Counted from the first letter of the stretch, positions 44,042 through 53,130 are shown. The stretch is DNA of 64,000 nt from Chloroflexi bacterium AL-N1 (GCA_013122435.1 WYDT01000017.1:90036-154035), one strand, 5' to 3'. Notes: generated from the sequence alone by a model not told the origin. Numbers and translations: made by a program.

Positions 44042-45388
44042 TCATCTTGTTACTTTATGTCCTTTGGTCCTGATGCCTAAACTGATCGCAGAGGTGAGCA
44101 ATCCACCGACGATCAGTATGATAAATACCTGTTGAAAGATCACGAGGGCGTCTGCGAATCAGCCGCAAGTAGAACGATCACAAGAGCCACACCGAATACT
44201 CCACCCATTTGACGAATCGCCTGATTCACAGCACTCCCCACCAAATTGTTCGATGCGTAAACCTGCGACGGCTGCCGAGCTTAACATGGGTAGCAGTAAG
44301 CCTACCCCGATGCCTGTAATAAGCGAAACAGGCAGCCAAAGCCGCAAAAAGGCAGGTTCAGGTGTGGCAAACAGGTAAAGAAGTAACCCGCCGATGGCAA
44401 ACACCATACCCCCAGTCACAAGAAGTGCACGGTGGCCCCATCGATCTGCAATACGTCCGGCTATAATAGCTACTGGTATGACAGTCAGAGGACCGGGTAT
44501 AACGGCTAACCCTGCCTACAGTTCCGAATACTCCACACGCGCGTCAGAAAGAGAATAAAGCCCAAGAAGAGGGTCGTGAAGGTGGTACCAAAAACAAAAG
44601 TTGCCAAATTTGCATAGCGATAGTTTGTAGCTTGGAATAGAGAAATATCCAAAGCAGGTACACGCATTTTGCTTGAACGTAGTGCAAACACACCAAGAAA
44701 CACAACACTGGAGGCACATGCAATGAGTGTTTGCACACTTATCCATCCCCATACTTCACTTTGCACAAGTCCCAAAACAATCAGATCAACCCTGAGAATA
44801 AGCAGAAGTGAACCCCAAAGGTCGGGGAGCGTCTGATCTCTTTGTTGTTGTGTTCGCGTAGTACACGGCTACTCAAATACAGTGCAACAAGTCCTACGGG
44901 CAAGCTGATAAAGAAAGCCCAGCGCCAACCACCTACCGTAATGATGGCAGAGCCAAGTGAGGGGCCGATTGCGGCAAGCGCACCTACTGCGCCCAGAGAC
45001 TGACCGCCGAAGCGCGTTTCTCCCTGGGAAACTCACTCAGAATCATGGCAAGCGATGTTGGAGTGAGGATAGCACCACCAACCGCCTGCAGGAAACGTGC
45101 AGCAATCAGAAAGGCTGGATGACTCGCTATACCACAGAGCACAGACGCAAATGTGAAGAGTGTAACGCCGAGATCGATTTTGGCCACTCGTGCCTGAAGA
45201 TGATCAAAGTTACTACTTTCCAGTACACTGTTGAACCCACTGATAAGATGCTCGATGACTTCTTGATGTCGTACTGGTCCGGTATGTGTAGACCCCGCGA
45301 TATTGGATAGCCCAAATGCATGACGACGGAGATGTCCGAAAGGGGTAATAGGATGTTGGTGTGGAAGGCTGTGGTTGTAGCTAAACAT
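44042..45388 (-). pseudogene. Decayed DHA2-type MFS transporter
   Basis: Pieces of an EmrB/QacA-like 14-helix drug exporter lie in order but in changing frames. They are LFTFASVLCGIASHPAFL plus LQAVGGAILTPTSLAMIL (to 44984), SLGSAIITVGGWRWAFFISLPVGLVALYL, DLWGSLLLIL, GLVQSEVWGW, AVIPGPLTVIPVAIIAGRIADRWG, VTGGMVFAIGGLLLYLF, NQAIRQMGGVFGVALVIVLL and VFIILIVGGLL (ending 44042). At least five frame changes are needed. The first ~70 codons of the 45388 frame do not look like the expected first two helices, so the 5' part is replaced or lost. This is real decay. Confidence 0.8.
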
Positions 45389-45626
45389 AGTAATCGTCTT
45401 TCTTTAACATTTCATTGGCTGGTTACAAAAGTTAAAAAGGACGTCCGATATATACGCCAATCATTCTGAAACAAAGTGTTAGATGTATGGCTCTTTTGAG
45501 TGTACATACACTTTTTGTTTTATATGTATATACACGTATTTTCAATAGTAATGGCTTGTTTGCTCTTCGCTTATGGTGCACTCCAGATGCGATGCTGCGA
45601 AAATAGTGCGCCAACTGAAAAGGACT

Positions 45627-46544
45627 CTACTCCCGCACAATATTCCGCAGGGCATCATACACATATGGGTAGTTGAACGTAAAACCAGAAGCCACTAACC
45701 TGGTGGGCACAACCCGCCGACTCTTGAGCAGCAACTCGGTCTCAGTACGCAGCACAAACGCACCGATTTCGAGCATCCAGCGTTGTGATGGCATGCCAAT
45801 TGGTTGGCTACACACAAAGCGCAAGACCCGCATAAAGTCGGCGTTGGTACAGGGGTTAGGTGCCGCTGCGTTAATAGCACCATCCAACTCTTCGTGGTCG
45901 ATCAACCACTGTACGGAGCGTACGAAATCCTCGAGGTGCAGCCAACTCACAAACTGTGTTCCAGAACCCATCTTGCCACCCAGCCCCAAGCGTGCAATGT
46001 TGAGTAGAGGTGTCATTGCACCACCACTGCCCCTCCCCAACACAATCGCCGTCCGCATGGCGACCTTGCGTGTGTATGGTGTATAACTTGTGAGCAAGGT
46101 ATGCTCCCATTGCCGACAGACATCGACCGAAAAACCCGTGCCAATGTCGCCCATCAACTCATCCATCGGGCGATCAAGCGCATGGCGATAGATCGTGGCT
46201 GAACTAGAATTAATCCACACTTTCGGTGGTTGTTGCACCGACCTGATCGCTTCACCAAGTACACGGGTTGAGTACAGACGTGACTCGTAAATGGCCTGGC
46301 GATTTTTGACAGTGTAACGGCAGTTTACGCTGCGTCCCGCCATATTGACAACCGCATCCGCACCATCGATCTCGTGCACCCAGGTTCCCAGTGTCTGACC
46401 ATCCCAAGGGACAATCTTTACGTCATTCCACCGCGACTCCGCACCGCGCGAGAGTACCACCACACGATAGCCAAGCCCGACAAAATAATCCGATAAACTC
46501 CGCCCGAGATATCCCGCACCCCCTGGAATAACAATTTTTCGCAT
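45627..46544 (-). CDS. TIGR01777-type NAD(P)-binding epimerase-like protein
   Basis: This 305-residue extended SDR belongs to the YfcH/TIGR01777 group. The nucleotide motif GGAGYLG is at residues 8-14. WDGQTLGTWVHEIDGADAVVNMAGRSVNCRYTVKNRQAIYESR is the diagnostic block (VNLAG and N/S-R-W-T/N-K-I-ESR in homologues). INSSSATIYRH and FVSWLHLEDFVRSVQWL follow. The enzymatic role of the group is unsettled. On the minus strand GAGGAG lies nine bases before ATG 46544. A start eight codons upstream is possible. Confidence 0.88.
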   Translation of the reverse strand: MRKIVIPGGAGYLGRSLSDYFVGLGYRVVVLSRGAESRWNDVKIVPWDGQTLGTWVHEIDGADAVVNMAGRSVNCRYTVKNRQAIYESRLYSTRVLGEAIRSVQQPPKVWINSSSATIYRHALDRPMDELMGDIGTGFSVDVCRQWEHTLLTSYTPYTRKVAMRTAIVLGRGSGGAMTPLLNIARLGLGGKMGSGTQFVSWLHLEDFVRSVQWLIDHEELDGAINAAAPNPCTNADFMRVLRFVCSQPIGMPSQRWMLEIGAFVLRTETELLLKSRRVVPTRLVASGFTFNYPYVYDALRNIVRE

Positions 46545-46699
46545 ATCGACATGCTCCTCATTTCCCACCCATGAGGGTTTTGATTATGATATGTGAATTA
46601 TATTACAAAATGATATAAGAATCATATACCTATTGTACTGAATTAGCCGTATGGGTATCCTGCAAGTGCCGAGTGATAGGCTCAAATAGATGTTGTTTT

Positions 46700-46969
46700 T
46701 TACGACGTTTTATGATTGTGCCGCTGTGATGGGGGTGTGATAGCGAGACCTGCTTCTGGTCGAGACCAATCCTCGACAGCTAATCCCGGAACGCGTACAA
46801 ATTCATGCACAGGGTTGGTCACAAAAACAAGGTTATAGCTGAGTGCCTGAGCTGCGAGTAAAGTGTCAATTGCTCCAATTGGTGTCCCTTGTGCTTCCAG
46901 ATACGAGCGTATTTCACCATATCTCACTACCGCATTCTCATCAAATGGAAGTGTGGTCAGCGGGAGCAA
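46700..46969 (-). pseudogene. 3' remnant of a VapC-like PIN-domain gene
   Basis: The 89-codon frame encodes only the C-terminal part of a PIN-domain ribonuclease toxin: LPLTTLPFDENAVVRYGEIRSYLEAQGTPIGAIDTLLAAQAL, then LVFVTNPVHEFVRVPGLAVEDW. VapC proteins are about 130 residues. The N-terminal ~40 residues with the first catalytic Asp are missing, the frame begins with TTG and has no ribosome binding site, and no VapB antitoxin is present. The homology stops near 46965, next to another remnant on the opposite strand. Confidence 0.7.
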
Positions 46970-46989
46970 AATAGGAAAGAGGTGAGCAA

Positions 46990-47064
46990 ATGGTACAGTT
47001 ATTTCAGAACAAAGTTACGCTGGTCACTGGTGGTGCGTCTGGTATTTGCCAGAGTGCGATATAG
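46990..47064 (+). pseudogene. 5' remnant of a short-chain dehydrogenase gene
   Basis: After AAAGAGGTGA, a strong ribosome binding site, ATG 46990 starts 24 codons that read MVQLFQNKVTLVTGGASGIC and then QSAI and a stop. KVTLVTGGASGIG is the N-terminal strand and glycine motif of classical SDRs. The rest of the gene is absent. It abuts the PIN remnant, so a deletion or recombination joined two gene ends here. Confidence 0.6.
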
Positions 47065-47288
47065 ACGATCACCAAAGACATAATTTGAATGTTTCCACAA
47101 AGATGTGAGATATATCGATTGTTGATGGCTTAACCTTTAATGGCTGAGTCATTACATCCTTTCCTATGTTAGCACTGGCTACTCTGAACTGACTATACAT
47201 TGCACGGTCAGAATGCGTTTCAGCCATTCTCGGGTATAATACATAGGCACATGCTCTTAATGTACATAAGACGAAGAGGTTTGTGGCT

Positions 47289-47573
47289 ATGAGCAACTGG
47301 TTTCAACGCTTTTCCGACGCGGTATATAAAGAATATGATCGACGTATCAAACAGGCGAGTCTGGTGACGGAATACGGTGAGTCGCACCACCACGACGAGG
47401 ATGAGCACGACGAAGAGGAAGATGGTGCCGTCGAGATCGCCAATGTGCGTCCTGGGACGGTGGTGCGCCAACCTGAGGAAGAAGAGGACGCAGCCGAGAT
47501 CGCCAATGTGCCTCGTGGCGCCGTGGTCGACGATGAACCTGCATCCGACGAAGCAGCAGCGCAGCGCACCTGA
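47289..47573 (+). CDS. Small acidic hypothetical protein
   Basis: This protein of about 94 residues has a normal N-terminal part (SNWFQRFSDAVYKEYDRRIKQASLV) and a strongly acidic, His/Asp/Glu-rich C-terminal half. Two copies of a short unit (VEIANVRPGTVV and AEIANVPRGAVV) are separated by acidic runs. The function is not recognised. The ATG follows AGAGG, and a GTG two codons upstream is an alternative. It converges on pyrE, with 23 bases between stops. Confidence 0.65.
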   Translation: MSNWFQRFSDAVYKEYDRRIKQASLVTEYGESHHHDEDEHDEEEDGAVEIANVRPGTVVRQPEEEEDAAEIANVPRGAVVDDEPASDEAAAQRT

Positions 47574-47596
47574 GTCTTCCAACGCTCACTGGTATG

Positions 47597-48223
47597 TTAG
47601 TGATTGGTTTGCCAGCCCTGTGGATCGTTGGCCCACGACTCGATCAGGGTGCGGTGTGCTGCCGATAGTTGCCCGGCCGTCGCAGCAACATCCAGCAGAT
47701 CAGGGAGCGTTGCCAGCGGATGGAGTGGGACGTTGGCGGTCTCAAAGCGTGTGGCAGTTGCCGACCAGCCCCAGGTGAAGATACACCCACAACGTATTAC
47801 TTCTGCGCCTGAGTCGCGCAGTGCCTCTGCTGCGACCAGCGCACTCTCGCCCGTGCTGATGGTGTCTTCCAGCAACACAACGCGACGCCCGGCCACCGCT
47901 GCCCCTTCGATCTGTTGTCCACGGCCATGCCCCTTGGCCGAACCACGCACATAGGCCATGGGAAGCGCCAACTGTTCGGCCACCCAGGCCGCCCAGGGTA
48001 TACCACCTGTTGCAGGGCCTGCCAGCACCTCTGCGTCGTCGCATCGGGGTGCGAATGCGGCAGTGATGGTTCGTCGGGCAGCGACATTGCCCAAGAGCAA
48101 GCGGTTATCACAATAGACAGGCGAAAGCAGACCTGACGCAAAGGTAAATGGGTCATCGGGGCGCAATAGCACGGCATCAGCATCCAGAAGGGTTTGAGCA
48201 ACGGTGTATGGATCTATCGACAT
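47597..48223 (-). CDS. pyrE: Orotate phosphoribosyltransferase
   Basis: This enzyme joins orotate and PRPP to give orotidine 5'-phosphate in pyrimidine synthesis. It has 208 residues, normal for the family. The PRPP-binding motif reads VVLLEDTISTGES. FTFASGLLSPVYCDNRLLLG near the N-terminus and VLAGPATGGIPWAAWVAE match the orotate-binding region, and VRGSAKGHGRGQQIEG is the flexible catalytic loop. The gene is not next to other pyr genes. Confidence 0.93.
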   Translation of the reverse strand: MSIDPYTVAQTLLDADAVLLRPDDPFTFASGLLSPVYCDNRLLLGNVAARRTITAAFAPRCDDAEVLAGPATGGIPWAAWVAEQLALPMAYVRGSAKGHGRGQQIEGAAVAGRRVVLLEDTISTGESALVAAEALRDSGAEVIRCGCIFTWGWSATATRFETANVPLHPLATLPDLLDVAATAGQLSAAHRTLIESWANDPQGWQTNH

Positions 48224-48488
48224 GGGACGAGAACCTCCGCAGGGGTATGTAAACGTTGATCATCTGTATGAGATGCTACCACACGCATCTTTCTCGTGCA
48301 AATAGCCCATACAAGCTACATCCAAAGACCGATTACACCGCGTATCTGTATTATCTATACTGCAAAAACAACAGTACAGAATAGTTTGGGCCCGAAAGTC
48401 GATGTACCCAGGTCATCGGCTCTTTTGGCGTGCTCAAACACAGCAGTGTATCGTTGGTCAGCAGCGACACACGACAAGGAGGTTCTTC

Positions 48489-49847
48489 ATGCGTGTTGGT
48501 CTTGACTTTGGCACCACGAATTCCAGCGCCGCAGTATACGATGGGCAGCATGTGCGACTACTCGATCTCGATCCGGTCAATAACAATCCGTCAGTCATGC
48601 GCTCAACCTTGTTTATCACGCGTGAAGGTGTTCCATTTATTGGACGTGAGGCGATCAATCGTTTTACTGAAGGAAATGTTGGGCGTGAAATTGAGTACCA
48701 GTGGCGCTATGTTGGCGAGACCGAGTTAACGATTGGTGAAGTTGGGACGGTGATGCAGGCGTTGTATGCGGTAGTCGATGCTAATGCGCCGGGGCGTTTA
48801 TTCCAATCACTCAAGAGTCATCTCCGTGATAGTGGTTTTGATAGTACTAATGTCTTTGGCAAAAAGTATTCGCTTGAGGCGCTGATTGCGGTGGTTCTGG
48901 GCATTATTCGCAAGAACATCGAAGATGAAACTGGCGAGGAAGTGACTGGCATGGTCGTGGGTCGTCCGGTGAACTACTCCGAAGATCCTGAGGTAAACCA
49001 ATTAGCTATTACACGCATGGGTCGTGCATGTGAGCTGGCTGGCCTCAATGATGTGGCCTTTCTACCAGAACCAACTGCTGCTGCACTGGCCTATGCTTCG
49101 ACGGCCACAAGCGAGGAACATATCCTGGTTTTTGATTTTGGTGGTGGTACGCTCGACGTAACGGTGATGCGGATTGACCAGTTTGGTGCACACGAAGTTC
49201 TCGCGACCGATGGTGTGCCGGTCGGGGGCGACTTGATGGATCGGCGGATCGTGATGGGAAAACTGCTACCACACTTTGGGGCTGGCGCCACGACGGGACC
49301 GCGTAAGTTGCCCTTTCCTGCCGTAATCCATGATCATCTGGGGGAGTGGCAGAGTATCATTGATCTGACTCAACCAAAGTATCTTGAGATTATTGATGAA
49401 GCGATACGTACCGGCGACAAGATGCGTGAGCTAACGATGTTGCGAACATTAGTACGTGAAAATTATGGCTTGCCAATGTATGAAGAAGTTGAACGAGCCA
49501 AAATTCGTCTTAGTACTAACCGCCATACGACGATCAGGATGGATGTGCCGGGCATCCAGTTTGAGGAGCCACTCGAACGCTGGGACTTTCATCGGTTGAT
49601 TGGCCCGGACGTACGGCAGGTGGCGGCTTGCGTGGATCGGGCCGTCGAGGCGGCTGGCATCACGCACGATGAGATCGATGTCGTGTTACGTACAGGCGGT
49701 TCTTCGCGTATTCCTCGCTATGTGAGTATGCTCGCCGAGCGTTTTGGCGAAGAGAAACTTCGCGAGATCGATGTCTACACCAGTGTTGCATCGGGTCTGG
49801 CCATTGCTGCCAGTGATGAACGACGCTTTACCGAACTGCGGTCATGA
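48489..49847 (+). CDS. Hsp70-like ATPase (YegD-type)
   Basis: This 452-residue actin/Hsp70-fold ATPase has phosphate-1 VGLDFGTTNSSAAVYD at the N-terminus, phosphate-2 ILVFDFGGGTLDVTVMRI in the middle and the adenosine motif VVLRTGGSSRIPRYVSML near the end. LPEPTAAALAYA is the Hsp70 hinge block. It ends soon after the ATPase domain and lacks a DnaK substrate-binding domain, as in E. coli YegD. AGGAGG lies six bases before ATG 48489. No DnaJ or GrpE gene is nearby. It is divergent from pyrE over a 265-base gap. Confidence 0.88.
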   Translation: MRVGLDFGTTNSSAAVYDGQHVRLLDLDPVNNNPSVMRSTLFITREGVPFIGREAINRFTEGNVGREIEYQWRYVGETELTIGEVGTVMQALYAVVDANAPGRLFQSLKSHLRDSGFDSTNVFGKKYSLEALIAVVLGIIRKNIEDETGEEVTGMVVGRPVNYSEDPEVNQLAITRMGRACELAGLNDVAFLPEPTAAALAYASTATSEEHILVFDFGGGTLDVTVMRIDQFGAHEVLATDGVPVGGDLMDRRIVMGKLLPHFGAGATTGPRKLPFPAVIHDHLGEWQSIIDLTQPKYLEIIDEAIRTGDKMRELTMLRTLVRENYGLPMYEEVERAKIRLSTNRHTTIRMDVPGIQFEEPLERWDFHRLIGPDVRQVAACVDRAVEAAGITHDEIDVVLRTGGSSRIPRYVSMLAERFGEEKLREIDVYTSVASGLAIAASDERRFTELRS

Positions 49848-49942
49848 GTCTGTAATGTACGGAGCTTGGTAGTATAAGTTGTGGCCCAGTATCCTGTGTC
49901 CATACACACTATATTGTCTCGTATGACACAGGAGCACTTTCG

Positions 49943-50068
49943 ATGTTCAACTACATTTTTGCCTACGATGATCCTGGTGACGATTGCCCTACTCATGGCC
50001 CCTATGCCGACGATGATTGTCCACGTTGCGATGATGATGATTACGATTATGATGATGACTGGGATTGA
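49943..50068 (+). CDS. 41-residue acidic Cys-pair protein
   Basis: This very small reading frame starts at ATG 49943, eight bases after AGGAG. It encodes MFNYIFAYDDPGDDCPTHGP, then YADDDCPRC and a closing run of Asp and Tyr. The CPxH-x9-CPRC spacing suggests a small metal-binding knuckle, and the Asp-rich tail is extreme. The stop codon directly abuts the stop of the convergent lipoprotein gene. The family is not recognised. Confidence 0.5.
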   Translation: MFNYIFAYDDPGDDCPTHGPYADDDCPRCDDDDYDYDDDWD

Positions 50069-50752
50069 TCACTCATTGGTGGTTGGCGCTATACCAGCCT
50101 GGTTTACGCGTGTACGTAAATCGGTGACAGAAATCGGCTCAAGTGACTCGGCGACACGTAATAGCTCATCTTCGCTAACCCCAAAACCATAGACAAACAA
50201 ACGACTATCTGATTGATTAAACTGAATCTGGCGCTGGTTGCCACTCGTAGTCAATTGGGCCTCGCGCTCACCAATTGCAACCACTTGTTCATCCCCCTGC
50301 AGCGGGAGTGCTTCCGTTGAGCCACCCCCCACCACGAGTTTTTGTTCTGTGGCGTTAAAGGTGATCACAAAGAACCCCACTCCACCAAACTGTACTTCCT
50401 CATCACGTGCTACCCGTGATTCGTTGGGTGCAAGTGTAAAGCCTTCTGGCTGATAGGTGGGCCACTGATACTCAAATGGCTCTTCCTCGTCATCGATCAG
50501 CGCTGCCAGATCGGGTGTTGGCGAGGGTGGAGGTGTCGGTGTGATCGTTGGGATGGGTTCGATGTCTGGAGTAGATAGTGTTGCAGGCGTCGGGATGGCG
50601 GCAACCGCAAGAGTTACCGTCGGCGTGATGGCCGCAGGTGGTTGCTGTACCTCCGCAGTGCTACATCCCACACAGAGCCAGGTTATTCCTGCAATAGTCA
50701 TCCAGAGATGTCGCTGTTGGTTATGGGTTTTGTTGTTCATCTGTTTGTACAT
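50069..50752 (-). CDS. Predicted lipoprotein
   Basis: This 227-residue secreted protein has a hydrophobic N-terminal segment ending LCVGC, a lipobox-like site with Cys30 as the anchor. A Thr/Pro-rich spacer (TPTPPPSPTPD) and a C-terminal globular domain follow (YQPEGFTLAPNESRV, then VITFNATEQKLVVGG and INDxxR-like helices). The domain resembles DUF4367-type periplasmic or surface domains. The start may be at codon 1 or 5. The 50753-51379 gap lies upstream. Confidence 0.75.
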   Translation of the reverse strand: MYKQMNNKTHNQQRHLWMTIAGITWLCVGCSTAEVQQPPAAITPTVTLAVAAIPTPATLSTPDIEPIPTITPTPPPSPTPDLAALIDDEEEPFEYQWPTYQPEGFTLAPNESRVARDEEVQFGGVGFFVITFNATEQKLVVGGGSTEALPLQGDEQVVAIGEREAQLTTSGNQRQIQFNQSDSRLFVYGFGVSEDELLRVAESLEPISVTDLRTRVNQAGIAPTTNE

Positions 50753-51132
50753 ACACGTTTACATAGCGAATCCGAACGCTTGCGTATCATAGCGCAACCG
50801 GAGCATTTCGCCAAGTCTGTACGGTGGAGGAGTGTAAACGGTTTGTGGGATTTTAGAGGTTTGGTGTTCTGATACTGCTTGAATTTACGGGTACTTCCCA
50901 ATCTGATGAACGTTAAGATCCCCATGTGGTTATAGATGGTCTGTCGCCCTGCTTTCTGTGGTAAATGTTTTACCAATCATATTTTTGTGCTACACACGTT
51001 AAGTTTCGTGAAGCTATATGCCCTGAGAAGTCGTGTTCCAGTGGCGAAATAAGACACGCACTACAGTTTGTATAGAGCGACAGATTCATTTCTACCCCTG
51101 CTGAACTATGATCATGCGGTTTCGCTTTGTGA

Positions 51133-51215
51133 CAGGGTTACGCCGCTGCGGGGTGGCCAGGTGGCTTCTGTGCCGCCTGAGCGATCAACCTAATGAATTG
51201 GTGGTGAGTGGTTAG
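51133..51215. repeat. ~83-bp dispersed repeat, copy 1
   Basis: Strongly similar to 53049-53130: CAGG(G/A)TTAC, then GGGGTGGCCAGGTGG, GCCGCCTG and AACCTAATGAATTG, ending GTGGTTAG. Inside it CAGGTGGC and GCCGCCTG form a small stem-loop that is kept in the other copy. The two copies lie on either side of the secreted peptidoglycan-binding gene. Confidence 0.7.
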
Positions 51216-51330
51216 CAGGGCTTAATCAGCTGTACAGCACAAAGTATGAGTACAGAATATGAATGTGGTAGTGACAGGTCTAAGAGATGCGGACAAAACA
51301 AACTAAGAAGCATGGCAATGTATTGGGTTT

Positions 51331-51364
51331 ACCCCGACCCGAGCAGCATTAGTCAGGTCGGGGT
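51331..51364 (-). terminator. Probable terminator of the peptidoglycan-binding protein gene
   Basis: ACCCCGACC (51331-51339) and GGTCGGGGT (51356-51364) make a perfect nine-base, GC-rich stem with a 16-base loop, starting 15 bases past the minus-strand stop. There is no long T run after it. Confidence 0.55.
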
Positions 51365-51379
51365 GTTGTTCCAGACGTA

Positions 51380-52360
51380 CTAGATGTTAGGAATGTAAAT
51401 TCCCAGAACATAGTTATTGCCAGGATAGAAGTTGCCTGAGCCACCATATCCCATCATGCCACCATTGTAGAATTCGCCGTTGCCCCCTGCGATGGCAATG
51501 TCCCCAGCAGTGGGATGCGCTGTCCCAGGTGTACCGGCACGGACCACCACAATCGCACCAGCGGGGGCCTCATAAGGATTATCCAGGTTCAGCCGCCGCA
51601 TGCCGAGTCGCTCCGCATTGCCATTCTGGTTGAGATACTCGGCAAACTGACGGGCTTCCGCGTAGTAGCCGGGGTCAATAGCCGCATTGAAGCCATTGAC
51701 GCTGATGTACCCATAGCCGACCGCATCAATGTAATTCGCCACATGATAATAGCAGCGTCCATCAGGGGCATAGCCCAGACTGTGGGCACGAGCGTGATTA
51801 TACATGGCGTCCATTTGGGCCTGTGCGGCTGGGGAAATCCCGCCGGGAGCACTGCCCCCGTTTCCGACCAGGGCTGCCCAGGTATCCAATCCCATAATGC
51901 CATTCTGGACAATCTGCCGTGAGGCTTGGAAGGCACGGACGGCGGCATCCGTATCGGCACCAAACGCCCCATCGGTCGTAAGTTGGCTATAGCCGTGGGT
52001 ATACTTGAGTTGGCGTTGTGCCGCGGTGACGACGACGCTGTTGGCCCCGTATGCGACTTGATAGGCCAGCCGTTCCCAGGTTTGAGCGCCCACAACGCCA
52101 TCAGCGACCAGCCCTTGATCGGCTTGGAAAGCCTGGACCACGCTGGTGGTCCCAGGTCCGAAGGCGCCATCGACGGCGAGATCATAGCCTTTGAAGCGTA
52201 ACAGGTACTGAATGGTAATCACGTTTTCGTTGTTTGCGCCACTGCTGACTAGTGGCCAGGAGCGGGCGGCCATAGCGTGCTGCGGCGTGGTGACGAGCAG
52301 GCCACTGAGCAGGAGGAGACAAGCTAGAACCGACAAGAGACCTCGTTGATAGAAACGCAT
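51380..52360 (-). CDS. Secreted protein with two peptidoglycan-binding domains and a CHAP/NlpC-like domain
   Basis: This 326-residue protein has an N-terminal signal peptide (hydrophobic 7-25, cleavage probably after AMA near residue 31). Two PG_binding_1 modules follow at about 37-95 (VITIQYLLRFKGYDLAVDGAFGPGTT) and 103-165 (AAQRQLKYTHGYSQLTTDGAFGADTD). The C-terminal ~140 residues may be a cysteine-peptidase/amidase-like domain, with candidate catalytic Cys in GRCYYHVANYID and His in GTAHPTAGDIAI. The exact family is uncertain. It probably acts on cell walls outside the cell. A shared palindromic promoter element lies about 305-330 bases upstream. Confidence 0.8.
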   Translation of the reverse strand: MRFYQRGLLSVLACLLLLSGLLVTTPQHAMAARSWPLVSSGANNENVITIQYLLRFKGYDLAVDGAFGPGTTSVVQAFQADQGLVADGVVGAQTWERLAYQVAYGANSVVVTAAQRQLKYTHGYSQLTTDGAFGADTDAAVRAFQASRQIVQNGIMGLDTWAALVGNGGSAPGGISPAAQAQMDAMYNHARAHSLGYAPDGRCYYHVANYIDAVGYGYISVNGFNAAIDPGYYAEARQFAEYLNQNGNAERLGMRRLNLDNPYEAPAGAIVVVRAGTPGTAHPTAGDIAIAGGNGEFYNGGMMGYGGSGNFYPGNNYVLGIYIPNI

Positions 52361-52664
52361 AATAATCTCCTTAAAAGTAGTACCAAACCAACAACGGATG
52401 GCTTATAGTCCTATGAATGGAGTGGGCTATCGCCAACAGGTCCATCATATAAGGTAATCAGCTATGGACGGCATGGATCGTACCAGAATCGATAGTGTGT
52501 TGCTGCTACGCACATACTACATGTTCCATATATCGGATGATCGAGTCCCTACAATAACTATTCCTTTCCAAGTGTCGTGATTGTTATTCACATAGTAAGA
52601 TATAGTGGTATTTATATACCGTAAATATATAAAAGTAAAATATCTATATCTATTTATAGACAAT

Positions 52665-52728
52665 TATACTAAAAAAAGTAGGTTCTATGGTGGTACAAGT
52701 ACCACAAAAAGTACCACAAAAGTATCAC
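52665..52728 (-). promoter_or_regulatory. Compound promoter/operator, copy 1 (GTGGTACAAGTACCAC)
   Basis: TATACTAAA (52665-52673), then exactly 15 bases, then GGTGGTACAAGTACCAC (52689-52705), followed by further half-sites GTACCAC (52711-52717) and GTATCAC (52722-52728). Read on the minus strand, TAGTAT serves as a -10. The palindrome ends 17 bases upstream of it, exactly over the -35 position. The same arrangement occurs at 54824-54876. It faces the secreted peptidoglycan-binding gene. Confidence 0.65.
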
Positions 52729-53048
52729 AACAATGAAATAATGCTGACCTATCACCTTATTCTCGCTTGCGTAGGCCGCGATACGCTAAGCGTTGTATAG
52801 TTTTGGTAGAGTGTCAGACCATATCAGTTGTCTCCAAAGCTGTTCCTATCTGATATAAATGTGGTCACAGACACCTGTGATCTGTCTGAGTATGCTGTGC
52901 TTCCCGAATGGATGGTCTATTTTATGTGGTGCCTCGGAGATGGCGTCGACCAACTCCCCGTTAAAAGATTTAGTGTACACAGGATGGTATGCGACGCCCA
53001 CCTGTCGAGACGATCCTGTATGAGCAGATGTGGAGCCAACTCTGGGGT

Positions 53049-53130
53049 CAGGATTACACTGCTGAGGGGGTGGCCAGGTGGGTTCCGGGCCGCCTGTGTC
53101 CCCAACCTAATGAATTGATAGGGTGGTTAG
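53049..53130. repeat. ~83-bp dispersed repeat, copy 2
   Basis: Partner of 51133-51215 with the same order of conserved blocks (GGGGTGGCCAGGTGG, GCCGCCTG, AACCTAATGAATTG, GTGGTTAG). The inner CAGGTGG/CCGCCTG stem is preserved despite base changes in the loop. Confidence 0.7.

Larger units (their letters stand above)
50753..51379. other. Intergenic region, 627 bases
   Basis: No gene is supported between the lipoprotein start and the 3' end of the peptidoglycan-binding gene. It contains a structured repeat (51133-51215) and a terminator-like hairpin (51331-51364). The left part should hold the lipoprotein promoter, but no clear hexamers were found. Confidence 0.4.

Noticed and set aside
44957..45310. 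Open frame of 117 codons on the plus strand
   Set aside because: It is antisense to the decayed DHA2 transporter and the composition is not protein-like. There is no ribosome binding site.
46700..46969. Functional VapC toxin
   Set aside because: The N-terminal third with the first catalytic Asp is missing and no antitoxin gene is adjacent.
48356..48361. TATACT as -10 of the Hsp70-like gene
   Set aside because: TTACAC lies 17 bases upstream but matches the -35 consensus at only two of six positions. Too weak to list.
51380..52360. Phage endolysin / prophage
   Set aside because: The PG-binding protein has a signal peptide, and no holin, structural or integrase genes are nearby.
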